Positions 52,924-62,607 are shown, counted from the first letter of the stretch. The stretch is 64,000 nt of DNA from CAYFLR01 sp964343805 (GCA_964343805.1 CAYFLR010000004.1:124001-188000), one strand, 5' to 3'. Notes: a model not told the origin generated them from the sequence alone. Made by a program: numbers and translations.

Positions 52924-54060
52924 TGCCTGAAAAAACCTATTCATATCTAATGTATTTCTGCCGAGGGTGTAGCTTTCCATCGAATCAGTTGGTTGGCTTC
53001 CCTCATCGGAAATGAGTGTTTGATAGAGCTGTTCGGTACTTACTTTTCCATTATACTCACTTAAGGCTAAGGCTAGAGCGCCAGCTACATGAGCCGCGGC
53101 AAGTGAAGTGCTGCTTACTTTTTTGTACTTATTACCAGGTGCAGTAGTAAGGATATCTTTACCAGGAGCAGATGTATGAACATACTCTTCACTATAGTTA
53201 GCTAAGAAGGGTTTGATACCTTTTTGGTCGATACTGGTCACAACAAAAATATTGTTAAAAAGCGCAAAAAGTTTTCGTACACGATTCGGCTGACGAGCAA
53301 AAAGTCCTCCGCTGTTGCCTGCACCAATAATGATTGGGTAGCTAGATGCGCTTTTTAAAGCGGCCAAGAGAGCGGCTTCTTCTACCTTTTTAACCTCTTC
53401 TTCATCAGCAAACTTCAAATTGATGAGGTTTAAAAGGACCACATGGGGTTTGACTTCTTTAATATGATTGAGTGCTTTTACTAAAGTAGGAACATTGGAT
53501 TGACCATTTCTATTTATATAACGAACAGGATAAAGAGATACGTTTTCACAGATTCCCTTGATTCCTTTTCCATTTTCATGCATTCCGCCAATAACGCCGG
53601 CTAAGTAAGTGTCATGACCGTATTGGTCATAGGCAAGTCCATCATTATCAACAAAATCCCAACCCACAAAATTATCTTTTAAACCATCTTGATCATCATC
53701 TTGGCGGTTAAAAGGCAGACCAGTTTCAGGAACAATACTGCTGATTTCTTCTTGATTGATATGAACGTTACTGTAGAGATCTTCATGGTTATAATCAATT
53801 CCAGTTCCGATCATCATAACTACAACTGCTTTACTGCCACTATTTTTTTCCCAAATAGTGTTGGCAGCGAGCTTGTTTAAGCTCCATTGATCTTTAGTCA
53901 TTGGATCTTCTGATCCTTTCACAGCAGGTATTTGAAGTGGAAGAGGATCTAAGTTTTTCTTTGGAGCTTCCACTACTGTTTTTGATTCACAAGCAGCAAA
54001 GAGGGCCAAAATTAAAAAGAGTCCGCTGTGGATTATTTTATTTAAAGTTAAGCTCTTCAT
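52906..54060 (-). CDS. Subtilisin-family lipoprotein with degenerate active site
   Basis: A 384-residue paralogue of the subtilisin gene upstream, with a signal ending LFAAC (Cys 24). The Asp motif reads MMIGTGIDYNHED, so Gly 85 replaces the catalytic Asp of VIDTGID; the codon is GGA, not GAT. The His motif is HDTYLAG (His 149 kept, HGTH changed), the oxyanion Asn 249 (GAGNSG) and Ser 319 (SSTSLAAAHVAG) are present, with the usual Pro lost. It probably lacks protease activity and may bind substrate or regulate its neighbour. It shares a TAATG overlap with that neighbour. Confidence 0.82.
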   Translation of the reverse strand: MKSLTLNKIIHSGLFLILALFAACESKTVVEAPKKNLDPLPLQIPAVKGSEDPMTKDQWSLNKLAANTIWEKNSGSKAVVVMMIGTGIDYNHEDLYSNVHINQEEISSIVPETGLPFNRQDDDQDGLKDNFVGWDFVDNDGLAYDQYGHDTYLAGVIGGMHENGKGIKGICENVSLYPVRYINRNGQSNVPTLVKALNHIKEVKPHVVLLNLINLKFADEEEVKKVEEAALLAALKSASSYPIIIGAGNSGGLFARQPNRVRKLFALFNNIFVVTSIDQKGIKPFLANYSEEYVHTSAPGKDILTTAPGNKYKKVSSTSLAAAHVAGALALALSEYNGKVSTEQLYQTLISDEGSQPTDSMESYTLGRNTLDMNRFFQALRSKF

Positions 54061-55943
54061 TAGGCACCTCCTTCTTGAGTTTGGTATTCCATGGTATCAA
54101 CGGTGAATCCTTCACTTTCATAATTAGCAAATGGGTCGCTTTGTTTTGTAACCATACATACAGTTTTATTATCTTCTGTACTACGACAGTTGGTGGCTCC
54201 GGCTTTGAAACCATCTTCAGGTGATTTAAATTCCACTTCTTCCATTACGGTTTTAGCAACCAGAGCGTTTGCCATTCTTAAATATATTTTATCTCCCTCA
54301 ATCCAAGGACTCCATGTTCCGATAGGGTATTCTTTTTCCACGGTAAAAATTCTTTGAAAAGAAGAGTTATAAATGGCTATAAGGTCTACATTGGGGCTTT
54401 CAGCCACAATCGAAGAGAAGTGGATTCTTATGCGAGAAGCCCCTTTCTTACTAATGGTCCAGGTTTTGTCAAAGAGTTCTGTATTATAGCGAGGAGATTC
54501 AATTAAGTAGGGTTCACTATGAGTTTTAACCTGATTTTCTACCATTTGATTCAGTTCACCCATGATGGCGCGATAGACATTTAATCGCCCCTGGCTTTTA
54601 ACAAAGCCGGTCATTTGAGGAACCACATCTACTGTGTCCATTAAACGTTTTTTAATTAGGGCAGGCTTTCCTTTTAGTTCAGGAACAGCTGCAATTAAAA
54701 GAGCGGCGGCACCAGAAACATAAGGGGCAGCCATGGAAGTACCTGAAAAGGAAGCATAGGCAAATTTACTACTTTTGACTAAAGAGAGGGGAATGGTTGA
54801 AAGAATATCAACTCCAGGAGCTGCAATATCAACATTTTCGATTCCATAATTACTAAAATTGGCCAACTGATCTTTGTTATCGGTTGCTGCAACTGCGATA
54901 ATATTTTCAACCGGATAGGTAGCTGGAAAATAAGGTTTTACATCTGAATTAGTTCCATTGTTTCCTGCAGCAGCTACAAAAAGAATTCCTGCTTCATTAG
55001 CTTTTTTAATCATATGATGAGTTAATGAACTTTGACCTTCACCTCCCCAACTGGCAGAAAGGATATCCGCTTTGTTAACGATTCCATACTTAATTGCTCT
55101 GGCTGAATCCCAAGCACTTCCACTTCCGTTTTTATCTAGGTATTTAATTGCCATCAGACGAACATTCCAGTTAACTCCAGCAATTCCTTTAAAGTTGTTG
55201 GCTTTGGCTCCAATAACGCCAGCACAATGAGTACCATGGGAATTATCATCCATTGGATCAGGGTAACCGAGCTGTCCATAGTAAGGCTGTTTAAAAGGAC
55301 GAGTATCGAAATTCCAACCAAACACATCGTCGGTCCATCCATTACCATCGTCATCTTTTCCTTTGATTCCATCTCGCTCTTTTTCATTAATCCACATATT
55401 GGCTACAAGATCGGGATGAGTGTAGTCGATTCCAGTATCGATAACACCTACGATAATCTCTTTTGATCCTTTGGATTTGGCCCATGCTTTCATTACATCA
55501 ATATCTGCACCGGGTTCTCCTTGAGAACCTGAGGGGCTGTCTTGACCAATATTATGGATGGCCCATTGACGAGAAACAAAGGTGTCTTTAGGAGTGCGCA
55601 TTTTATTGATTCGAATAATTTGGTTGGGCTCAGCAAATTCGATGTTGCTCTTAGCACTTAGCTCTTTTGCTAAATCAGTGAGCAGCTTTTCGTGATTGCT
55701 ATTAGAGGGAGTACTAAATCTTATGCGATATACATTGTCTTTTGGATCTAATGTATCCACTTTTATAATGCTAAAACTTTTCTTTGTAAGGTGTTTCTTT
55801 ACTGCTTCTAGCGAACCTTTGACTATGATTTCACCAGGCATATATTTTTGAAAACTTTCGTTTTCTTTTTTATCTGTTTCAAAACTATCTATGCATGAAA
55901 AGGTGCAGAGACTTAAGATTATTAATAAGGGTAAAAATTTCAT
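54060..55943 (-). CDS. Subtilisin-like serine protease, lipoprotein
   Basis: A 627-residue S8 protease starting at ATG 55943 behind AAGGAGA; signal ending TFSC (Cys 17). An I9-type prodomain spans residues 34-111 (MPGEIIVKGSLEAVKKHL ... EFAEPNQIIRI). The triad is intact: Asp 169 (VIDTGIDYTHPDL), His 236 (NSHGTHCAGVIGA) and Ser 403 (SGTSMAAPYVSG), with oxyanion Asn 328 (AAGNNG). A C-terminal region of about 170 residues (VSKKGASRIRIHFSS) may be a beta-sandwich. Secreted proteases fit a predator or a consumer of proteins. It lies in the middle of a three-gene operon. Confidence 0.9.
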   Translation of the reverse strand: MKFLPLLIILSLCTFSCIDSFETDKKENESFQKYMPGEIIVKGSLEAVKKHLTKKSFSIIKVDTLDPKDNVYRIRFSTPSNSNHEKLLTDLAKELSAKSNIEFAEPNQIIRINKMRTPKDTFVSRQWAIHNIGQDSPSGSQGEPGADIDVMKAWAKSKGSKEIIVGVIDTGIDYTHPDLVANMWINEKERDGIKGKDDDGNGWTDDVFGWNFDTRPFKQPYYGQLGYPDPMDDNSHGTHCAGVIGAKANNFKGIAGVNWNVRLMAIKYLDKNGSGSAWDSARAIKYGIVNKADILSASWGGEGQSSLTHHMIKKANEAGILFVAAAGNNGTNSDVKPYFPATYPVENIIAVAATDNKDQLANFSNYGIENVDIAAPGVDILSTIPLSLVKSSKFAYASFSGTSMAAPYVSGAAALLIAAVPELKGKPALIKKRLMDTVDVVPQMTGFVKSQGRLNVYRAIMGELNQMVENQVKTHSEPYLIESPRYNTELFDKTWTISKKGASRIRIHFSSIVAESPNVDLIAIYNSSFQRIFTVEKEYPIGTWSPWIEGDKIYLRMANALVAKTVMEEVEFKSPEDGFKAGATNCRSTEDNKTVCMVTKQSDPFANYESEGFTVDTMEYQTQEGGA

Positions 55944-55959
55944 TTTAGGTCTCCTTTCC

Positions 55960-56634
55960 TTATAGCTTGTTAGCAAGGTTTTGGTGTAAAGTGGATAGAC
56001 GGTCTTTAAAAAAGATTAAAGAGGTGTGGAGAGTGGGTACCTGAGCTAAACCAAGGGTAGATTTAACTGATTGTAGCCAGTTAAATAGAAAAAGATTGTT
56101 AAGTTTTACTTTAGATTCGAGAGCCCATTTAGTTGTTTCTCTTTTGGCTTTGAACATAACTTCAATACCGGCCACGTTCAATTTTTCTAAATTAAAATCA
56201 AAGAAATTGCTGTAGAGATGAAAAGGACGATCTAACTCAATTTTAACTTCGTCTTTGCAAGTGCTATCAGCTCCAGTCAAACAAACTATGGTGGTATTTT
56301 TAAATGTGACCATCACATCTGACATGGACTTAATCTTTGGTCGAACAAAGAAAAAGTGTTTAGTGATGGTGGTTTTCTTATGCTTTTCTTCATCAATTGT
56401 TACAGAAATTTGTTGATTAAGGGCTTCGTCCATACTCTCTATGTAATATTCATGAGCCATATGATCAAAAATATGGTGAGCCACCTGATCAACTCCAGAG
56501 TTGCTTGTAACTATGTCACTTTTAAGTATCACTTGATTGATGGCAATCTCAGTGGTTCCTGCATTACTGACTGAGGTAAGGTAAAATACACTGGTTAGTC
56601 CTATAAAAAATAGGATAAGTAGAGACTTTTTCAT
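55960..56634 (-). CDS. Secreted protein of unknown function, first gene of the protease operon
   Basis: A 224-residue exported protein with a signal peptide ending near VSNA-GTT (residue 25). The mature part has alternating strands (ITKHFFFVRPKIKSMSDVMV, FHLYSNFFDFNLEKLNVAGIE) and two Cys (CLTGADSTC) that may form a disulfide. No family is recognised. It ends 16 bases before the subtilisin start, so the three genes are likely co-transcribed. It could be a chaperone, inhibitor or partner of the proteases; that is an inference from position. Confidence 0.6.
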   Translation of the reverse strand: MKKSLLILFFIGLTSVFYLTSVSNAGTTEIAINQVILKSDIVTSNSGVDQVAHHIFDHMAHEYYIESMDEALNQQISVTIDEEKHKKTTITKHFFFVRPKIKSMSDVMVTFKNTTIVCLTGADSTCKDEVKIELDRPFHLYSNFFDFNLEKLNVAGIEVMFKAKRETTKWALESKVKLNNLFLFNWLQSVKSTLGLAQVPTLHTSLIFFKDRLSTLHQNLANKL

Positions 56635-56798
56635 TAAGATACTCCTTGGTGGTCAAGTCTTGGGCGAATTTTGTATTTTGTGGTTGAGTGCAGGTTTTCT
56701 CTGTTCCGACAAAGAAAGATCTCTGCTGATTTGGTTAAATACCAAAAATTTTATGATTTGTCAAAAAAATACTTTGAAAAACTAAGGATAATAGGTGG

Positions 56799-57428
56799 TT
56801 AAGATATTATGCCACCTGATAGGATCGTTTTAAAGGCTGACTCCACTGGAATATCCAACTTTTGGATATCTGTTTCCGGTAACAGAAGCAAGAACCCAGA
56901 GGTGGGGTTCGGTGTAGTGGGAACAAATACATTATAGTACTTAACTTTTTCATCTTGGTTCAAGGTAGGGGTAAAAGCCTCTGCCACCTGTGAACTGATA
57001 AATCCAATGGTAAAGATACCTTTTCGGGGAAACTCCACTAAAACCGCTTCTTTAAAAGAGACGGAATCCTTGTTTAAGAAGGTGTCTAATAATTTCTTAA
57101 TGCCCCCATAGACAGAATTGATGAAGGGGATTTTGTTTACCAAGGTAGAAAAGAGATCGATAATTTTTTTACCTAGGTAGTTGCGAATGGCCAGACCTAA
57201 AATAGCCAAAATAAAGATACTAATAATAATACTGAAGATGTAGTTGAGAAAAGAAAAAGATGGAAGATAAGTTCCCGGCATAATCACATCAGGCAAAATA
57301 GGCTGAAAGGCTTGATGTACTTTGGTAATTATAAATATGGTCACTTTGGCAGTGAGATAGAATGGTAAAAAGGCCAAAAAACCAGCAATTAAATAGTTCT
57401 TTATAGTATTCAGTGGAGACTTTAGCAT
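56799..57428 (-). CDS. DUF502 family membrane protein
   Basis: A 209-residue protein with two membrane segments (YLIAGFLAFLPFYLTAKVTI and IFSIIISIFILAILGLAI). The DUF502 features are IPFINSVYGGIKKLLDT, FPRKGIFTIGFIS, VFVPTTPNPTSGFLLLLP and a Ser-Gly-Gly near the C-terminus (LSGGIIS). Function of the family is not established. It follows the PanC-like gene by 15 bases in the same direction, so they may form one transcript. Confidence 0.85.
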   Translation of the reverse strand: MLKSPLNTIKNYLIAGFLAFLPFYLTAKVTIFIITKVHQAFQPILPDVIMPGTYLPSFSFLNYIFSIIISIFILAILGLAIRNYLGKKIIDLFSTLVNKIPFINSVYGGIKKLLDTFLNKDSVSFKEAVLVEFPRKGIFTIGFISSQVAEAFTPTLNQDEKVKYYNVFVPTTPNPTSGFLLLLPETDIQKLDIPVESAFKTILSGGIIS

Positions 57429-57443
57429 AGAATCATTTCAATA

Positions 57444-58298
57444 TTAGTTAGCTTCAACTAAAATAGTATCCCAAATTAATCTATCGGTCAATTGGGCGGC
57501 TATACCCAGGTAGAAACTTTCATCCACCCTATCTTTAAAAGGTTCAAAATTTGATTTTCGTAGGATATGACAACGGTCGAGAGGTAAGGATTCCCTTACT
57601 AAATGTCCATCGAGGCAATCCAGTATCTGGTCATTCGTTTCTAGACCTGTTTTAAATTGAGCTTTTAAAAAATCAAGGGCATTGTGCATTTTTAAACAGA
57701 TATCCTTTTCTTCATCGGACAAATTAGAAACCTGATGGGCCATTCCATTATCTTGCCTTGATACCGGGAAGGTAACCAATTTGATGGGATACCTTAAATC
57801 ACTCAGGAGAAATCTTTGAAAAACAAACTTTTCCGGGTTTTTATAGGATGTTATGTAATAGTCTGGTGATAATATATTGAAAAGCTTGGCTAATATAACG
57901 GCTGGTAAAGTTATTTCTGGTTGCATTGAGGCGAATTGAAGACATTGGGATTCTACTTCATACTGTGAATCAAGGTTTATTGATATATTTGGTTGTCTGC
58001 TACTCGGAATCAAACTGGATGAAAGGGGGCTAAAAAAGAAGTGACAACCAGTTCCCTCCAGAATAGAAATTTGTTCTTTTAACTGTTCAGAGCTTGTCTT
58101 ATCTTCAGCTCCTCTGAACCTTGGGACTTTGAAAAGTGTAACTACTAGCCGATCACAAATTGGCATTGCCTGTTCAATTAATTTAATATGACCTTTGTGA
58201 GCCGATTCTTCTAAATAAATCAAACCTATACTACGCCCTTGGCTCGCTTCAATCCTGATTTGATTACGCATTTCGGATATATCAAAGAAAACTTGCAT
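57444..58298 (-). CDS. Divergent pantoate-beta-alanine-ligase-like protein
   Basis: A 284-residue protein resembling PanC along its length (GLIYLEESAHKGHIKLIEQA; PAVILAKLFNILSPDYYITS; PIKLVTFPVSRQDNGMAHQ). The HxGH nucleotide-binding motif is present as HKGH, but the NPxQF pocket reads KVPRFR, and the usual FGEKDxQQ and LSSRN motifs are degenerate (TSYKNPEKF, MAHQVSNLS). It may be an inactive paralogue or an enzyme on another substrate; it should not be assumed to make pantothenate. It is followed by the DUF502 gene. Confidence 0.6.
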   Translation of the reverse strand: MQVFFDISEMRNQIRIEASQGRSIGLIYLEESAHKGHIKLIEQAMPICDRLVVTLFKVPRFRGAEDKTSSEQLKEQISILEGTGCHFFFSPLSSSLIPSSRQPNISINLDSQYEVESQCLQFASMQPEITLPAVILAKLFNILSPDYYITSYKNPEKFVFQRFLLSDLRYPIKLVTFPVSRQDNGMAHQVSNLSDEEKDICLKMHNALDFLKAQFKTGLETNDQILDCLDGHLVRESLPLDRCHILRKSNFEPFKDRVDESFYLGIAAQLTDRLIWDTILVEAN

Positions 58299-58375
58299 AG
58301 AGGCCTCACGCTTGAGGTTTATTATCTAACCCTAATGATTTTGTTGATTATTACATCATTCCTTGATTAAATACA

Positions 58376-59248
58376 ATGATCATGAAAATACAAAAACTAT
58401 TACCCCAACACCACTCTTTACTTTCTATTGAAATTTTTCCCCCTAAAACAGCCAGAGGGCATGAAAGGCTTAAATCCAAACTATCTCAGTATCTGGAATA
58501 TGAACCCGATTTTATTTCAGTGACTTACGGAGCAGGAGGAGAGGGGAGTAGAGAGTCTTTGTCTTTAGCAGATCACATTCAAAATGAGCTCCAGACTACA
58601 GCTATGTCTCACATTACGTGCGGCAATCATACAGAAGAGGAGCTGGTGACAATTTTACAAACTCTGCGCACCAAAAATATCCATAATTTGATGGTTCTGC
58701 GCGGTGATAAGAAAACTCCAAATTCTCCATTTACCTACGCCACAGACTTCATTCGCCTTATTCAAAAACATAATCAAGATAACTTCTTCTCTTTAGGTGC
58801 AGCTGCTTATCCCGAGGGACATATAGAATCTCCAAGTACTTCCCAGGACTTGGATATAGTCAAACAGAAAATTGATCTCGGTGTCTCCTTTTTTGTGACC
58901 CAGTTCTTTTTAGATAATGATCATTTTCGTCATTTCAGAGATCAATTTCGAAAAAATAACATCAGAATTCCTGTATTAGTTGGAATACTACCCATATCTA
59001 ACTACTCGCAAATAACGAAATTTTCCCTGATGTGTGGATGTACTATTCCTGCAAAAGTTATGAAAGGCTTGTATGGACGTTCGGATGAGGATCAGGTGAA
59101 GTTTGGATTAGATCATGCTTTAAAACAGGTCGAAGAGCTATTAAGGGAGAGAGTGGATGGGATTCACCTCTATGCTCTGAACAAGAAGAAAACAGTAGAG
59201 GTTCTGGCTCCTATAGTCAGGCAATACAATGCACACAATTCCTTATAA
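58376..59248 (+). CDS. metF: 5,10-Methylenetetrahydrofolate reductase
   Basis: A 290-residue FAD enzyme that makes 5-methyl-THF for methionine synthesis. The catalytic Glu is in SIEIFPPKTARG; FISVTYGAGGEGSRES, SHITCGNHTEEEL and LMVLRGDKK are family blocks, and GAAAYPEGHIES and FVTQFFLDNDHF line the FAD site. Length is normal for MetF. Two start options (58376 and the ATG six bases later) lack a clear ribosome site. glpK begins 12 bases downstream. Confidence 0.92.
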   Translation: MIMKIQKLLPQHHSLLSIEIFPPKTARGHERLKSKLSQYLEYEPDFISVTYGAGGEGSRESLSLADHIQNELQTTAMSHITCGNHTEEELVTILQTLRTKNIHNLMVLRGDKKTPNSPFTYATDFIRLIQKHNQDNFFSLGAAAYPEGHIESPSTSQDLDIVKQKIDLGVSFFVTQFFLDNDHFRHFRDQFRKNNIRIPVLVGILPISNYSQITKFSLMCGCTIPAKVMKGLYGRSDEDQVKFGLDHALKQVEELLRERVDGIHLYALNKKKTVEVLAPIVRQYNAHNSL

Positions 59249-59260
59249 AGGAGATGATGG

Positions 59261-60736
59261 GTGGATAAATACATTTTAGCGGTGGATCAAGGCACCACCA
59301 GTTCGAGAGCGATACTTTTTGATAACAAAGGTGAAGTGAAAAAAGTAGCTCAAAAAGAGTTCAAACAATTCTACCCGCAAGCAGGGTGGGTTGAACATGA
59401 TCCTATGGAAATACTGTCGACTCAAATAAAAGTGATGCAAGATATAGTTGCTGAAGGTTATGAGAGTTCTCAAATCGAGGCCATCGGAATTACCAATCAG
59501 CGAGAAACCGTAGTGGTTTTTGATCGTCATACTGGAAAACCAATTTATCCAGCCATTGTTTGGCAGTGTCGCCGTACTTCTGCCTATTGTAAAAAACTGA
59601 AGGAAAAAGGACTTGAAGATAAAGTAAGAGCAAAAACTGGGCTAGTTTTGGACCCTTATTTTAGTGCTTCTAAAATAACTTGGATTCTTGATAATGTTGA
59701 AGGGGCCAGGGAAAAAGCAAAGGCAGGAGAACTCCTTTTTGGAACTATTGATACCTGGCTTATTTATAATTTTTCAGACAAAAAAGATCATATTACAGAC
59801 CCTTCCAATGCCTCTCGTACCATGCTGTATAATATAAATGAGGATAAATGGGATAAGGAACTATTTGAAATATTTGATATTCCAATGAGTATGGCTCCAA
59901 AAGTCGTAGCCTCTTCTGGAAGCCTATCTTTCTGTAGCAATGTATTTTCAAATAAAATTCCTATCTCAGGCATAGCCGGGGATCAACAAGCGGCCTTAAT
60001 GGGACAAGGCTGTTTTAATAAAGGTTCTATGAAAAGTACCTATGGTACAGGTTGCTTTTTACTATGTAATACGGGTGATAAACCGATCCTATCCAAACAT
60101 AAACTGCTTACCACGGTGGCTTGGAAAATAGGTGATCATAATGCTTACTGTCTAGAAGGCAGTGTTTTTATGGGCGGAGCGATCATTCAATGGGTTAGAG
60201 ATGAGCTTCAACTCATTAAAGATGCAAAAGAGAGTGAGAGCCTTGCAAGAGAAGTTGAGGACACCAATGGAGTCTTTGTTGCTCCTGCTTTTGCTGGCTT
60301 AGGGGCTCCTCATTGGGACAGTGAGGCTCGTGGCGCAATCTTAGGGTTGACCCGAGGAGCTAATCGTAAGCATATTGTAAGAGCTTGCTTGGAATCAATT
60401 GCCCTGCAAGTAAATGATGTTATAAATTGCATGCGAGATGATATGCAAATTTCGCTCGATTCCCTGCGGGTAGATGGGGGTGCTTGTGAAAATAAATTCC
60501 TCATGCAGTTTCAAAGTGATGTGATGAACGGAAATATAGTAGTTCCTCAATTTTTTGAGCTCACAGCTCTTGGAGCTACCTTTTTAGCTGGCTTGGGGGT
60601 CGGTTTTTGGAAAGATTTAGAACAACTACCGGTTCCTGCTGAAAGTGCTTCTTTTCAGGTACAAAAAGATGAGGACTGGAGAATAGAATTAATTAGAGGT
60701 TGGCAGCAAGCCATTTCACGTGTCAAAAGTCTGTAA
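59261..60736 (+). CDS. glpK: Glycerol kinase
   Basis: A 491-residue FGGY-family kinase that phosphorylates glycerol with ATP. Motifs: AVDQGTTSSRAILFD (phosphate 1), GITNQRETVVVFDR, IVWQCRRTSAY (glycerol site), STYGTGCFLLCNTG (phosphate 2) and VDGGACENKFLMQFQSD with the adenosine motif after it. The start is a GTG at 59261 with AAAGGAGA before it. The position next to metF is not a usual glp operon; no glpF or glpD is in the window. Confidence 0.94.
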   Translation: MDKYILAVDQGTTSSRAILFDNKGEVKKVAQKEFKQFYPQAGWVEHDPMEILSTQIKVMQDIVAEGYESSQIEAIGITNQRETVVVFDRHTGKPIYPAIVWQCRRTSAYCKKLKEKGLEDKVRAKTGLVLDPYFSASKITWILDNVEGAREKAKAGELLFGTIDTWLIYNFSDKKDHITDPSNASRTMLYNINEDKWDKELFEIFDIPMSMAPKVVASSGSLSFCSNVFSNKIPISGIAGDQQAALMGQGCFNKGSMKSTYGTGCFLLCNTGDKPILSKHKLLTTVAWKIGDHNAYCLEGSVFMGGAIIQWVRDELQLIKDAKESESLAREVEDTNGVFVAPAFAGLGAPHWDSEARGAILGLTRGANRKHIVRACLESIALQVNDVINCMRDDMQISLDSLRVDGGACENKFLMQFQSDVMNGNIVVPQFFELTALGATFLAGLGVGFWKDLEQLPVPAESASFQVQKDEDWRIELIRGWQQAISRVKSL

Positions 60737-60751
60737 ATATTGAGGTGGGTA

Positions 60752-61344
60752 ATGAGAATTTTAGTAATGGGAGATATCCATTTTTATCCAAATTTTGCTG
60801 CGGATTTTGAGAAAACTCTTGAACGAAGAAGCGGGATTGATACGGTTTTAGTTCATGGAGATCTAGCAAAATTTGGCAGTTTAGATGAAGCTAAACAAGT
60901 GGTTGAAAGTGCGACCCAGTTAGCTAGCAAAAAGGACATTCCTATCTATTTCGGCGCGGGGAATTGTGATAATCCAGAATTGATGGCTTTTCTAAAAGAG
61001 CTAGATATAGACACCCATGGGAGGATGAGATCCTTGACCTCGCGCAGAAAGAGATGCCCAAAGATGGATATAATATTTTAATGTGTCATTTTCCTCCCCA
61101 TAACACCAAATTGGACAAAATCCCTGATGGGAATCACGTGGGAAGCACAGTTTTAAGAAAGTTTTTAGAACAAACCAAGAGTTTTCAAGTGGTAGTAGGT
61201 GGGCATATTCATGAATCGCAAAACCATGAGAGGATAAATGGCATTGATTGTTTTAATACCGGGCCTTTTATGGAAGGTAAGGCTTTGACAATCACTATCA
61301 AAGATCAAGTGTTAGAAGGCTATCGTTTTATATTAGGGAATTAA
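60752..61344 (+). pseudogene. Metallophosphoesterase gene with a one-base frameshift
   Basis: ATG 60752 follows GAGGTGG. The first part has MRILVMGDIHF (DxH), HGDLAKFG (GD) and GAGNCDNPE (GNCD for GNHE), all typical of YfcE-like phosphoesterases. At the GGG around 61019-61021 the frame slips: with one more G it would continue HGEDEILDLAQKEMPKDGYN into the second part, which has MCHFPPHN and GGHIHESQNHE (GHxH). Length arithmetic also fits one missing base (593 plus 1 equals 198 codons). It may be a sequencing error or a recent mutation. It directly follows glpK. Confidence 0.72.
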
Positions 61345-61389
61345 ACTTTTAATTATTTAAGGCTAAAACTAAATTATAGGAGTGTAAAA

Positions 61390-62409
61390 ATGGTTAAGAA
61401 TTGGGTGATTTGTCTTGGTGTAAGTTGTCTGCTCTTAGTTGGTTGTGATGAGGATGCAGGTAAAAAAGCAGCAGGGACGGGAACCGGACAAGTAATTATG
61501 GATTTCACTAGCTCAGAATCTGATGCCAAGGAAATGCAAGGAACATGTGATTCAAGTAATGTTTGCAAGGGAACTGTTAACCCCTTGGCCATGTCTTATA
61601 ACGTTACCAAGGTGAATTTAGTCAAATGTACAAATGCTGCCAAGGAGGCTGTAAGGTGTGATGATTCGGCTGCCGCCGCTATTGAGGATGTAGCTACCCT
61701 TTACAAACATACTGATACTAGTAAACCAGGTCGAGAAATTGGCTTTGGAAGAATGTATGCTACGAGTGAACATCCTAAAACCAAAGATGATAAAACTATA
61801 GAAAAGGCATTAACAGCAGTGACTGCTCCTTCAGAGTCAACAGGAATCCGTTTTTTCACCAATTTTATCTATATCCAAGCTGATTACTCAGGTGTGTTTG
61901 ATAAGACTTGTTTAGAAGAAGCTGTTTTTAAAATTTGTACTGCTGATGAAACCAAAGCAGCTTCTCTTTGTGGGGTTGAAGGGGTGAGGAGAGGTGATGT
62001 TCTTTTAAGGCAGAAAGGTGAATCCTCATTTGGTTTTATTACGGTTGATGAGGGTGAACTTATTATTGCTGAATCAAGACCAGATAATTACGCCTATCGT
62101 TTTAATGAACTAGATAATAAAAAGCTCGTACCTAAAGATCTTAAATCTTCTGCCGGACATGTAAAGTTCTTTTGGGATGGCGAGGGATATGCTCCTGTTC
62201 ACTCATTTGTGAAGACCACTTTTAACTCTGATGTGGATATCAATTTGCTTATTTCAATGGATCCTACTGATCTCATTTCTTGGACTCATGATACCTCAGC
62301 TACGGATGATGTACAGAATACGTACTGTCCCATATATGATGGCATGTTTTCTTTTGCTGGTTGGCCCAGTGATAAAGAGGTAACCGTCGAAGCTCACGAA
62401 CCTGAATAG
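61390..62409 (+). CDS. Lipoprotein of unknown function
   Basis: A 339-residue lipoprotein (signal ending LLLVGC, Cys 19), with TAGGAG before the ATG. Several Cys pairs (GTCDSSNVCKG, KTCLEEAVFKICTADE) suggest disulfides. The mature part is mixed alpha/beta with repeated acidic patches; no motif is recognised. A strong inverted repeat ends its transcript. The next gene on the same strand is another lipoprotein. Confidence 0.65.
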   Translation: MVKNWVICLGVSCLLLVGCDEDAGKKAAGTGTGQVIMDFTSSESDAKEMQGTCDSSNVCKGTVNPLAMSYNVTKVNLVKCTNAAKEAVRCDDSAAAAIEDVATLYKHTDTSKPGREIGFGRMYATSEHPKTKDDKTIEKALTAVTAPSESTGIRFFTNFIYIQADYSGVFDKTCLEEAVFKICTADETKAASLCGVEGVRRGDVLLRQKGESSFGFITVDEGELIIAESRPDNYAYRFNELDNKKLVPKDLKSSAGHVKFFWDGEGYAPVHSFVKTTFNSDVDINLLISMDPTDLISWTHDTSATDDVQNTYCPIYDGMFSFAGWPSDKEVTVEAHEPE

Positions 62410-62414
62410 TTTTA

Positions 62415-62457
62415 ATGCCCTTTCTACGTTATTTTAGAGAATTACAAGAAAGGGCAT
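62415..62457 (+). terminator. Probable terminator or mRNA-stabilising stem
   Basis: ATGCCCTTTCT and AGAAAGGGCAT pair perfectly over 11 bases with a 21-base loop, followed by a moderately T-rich stretch (CTTCTCCCCTCTTTT). It ends the lipoprotein transcript. Confidence 0.6.
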
Positions 62458-62607
62458 CTTCTCCCCTCTTTTAATTTCGCTCTATCTATTGAAAACCCCA
62501 AGATTAATTTGACTCCTTCAAGCTATCTTCTTCTTAGTCCGAAAAAATGAGTATAATTTGTTATTTATTAATAAGGTTTGATAAATATAAAAAAGGTTGG
62601 AAAATCA

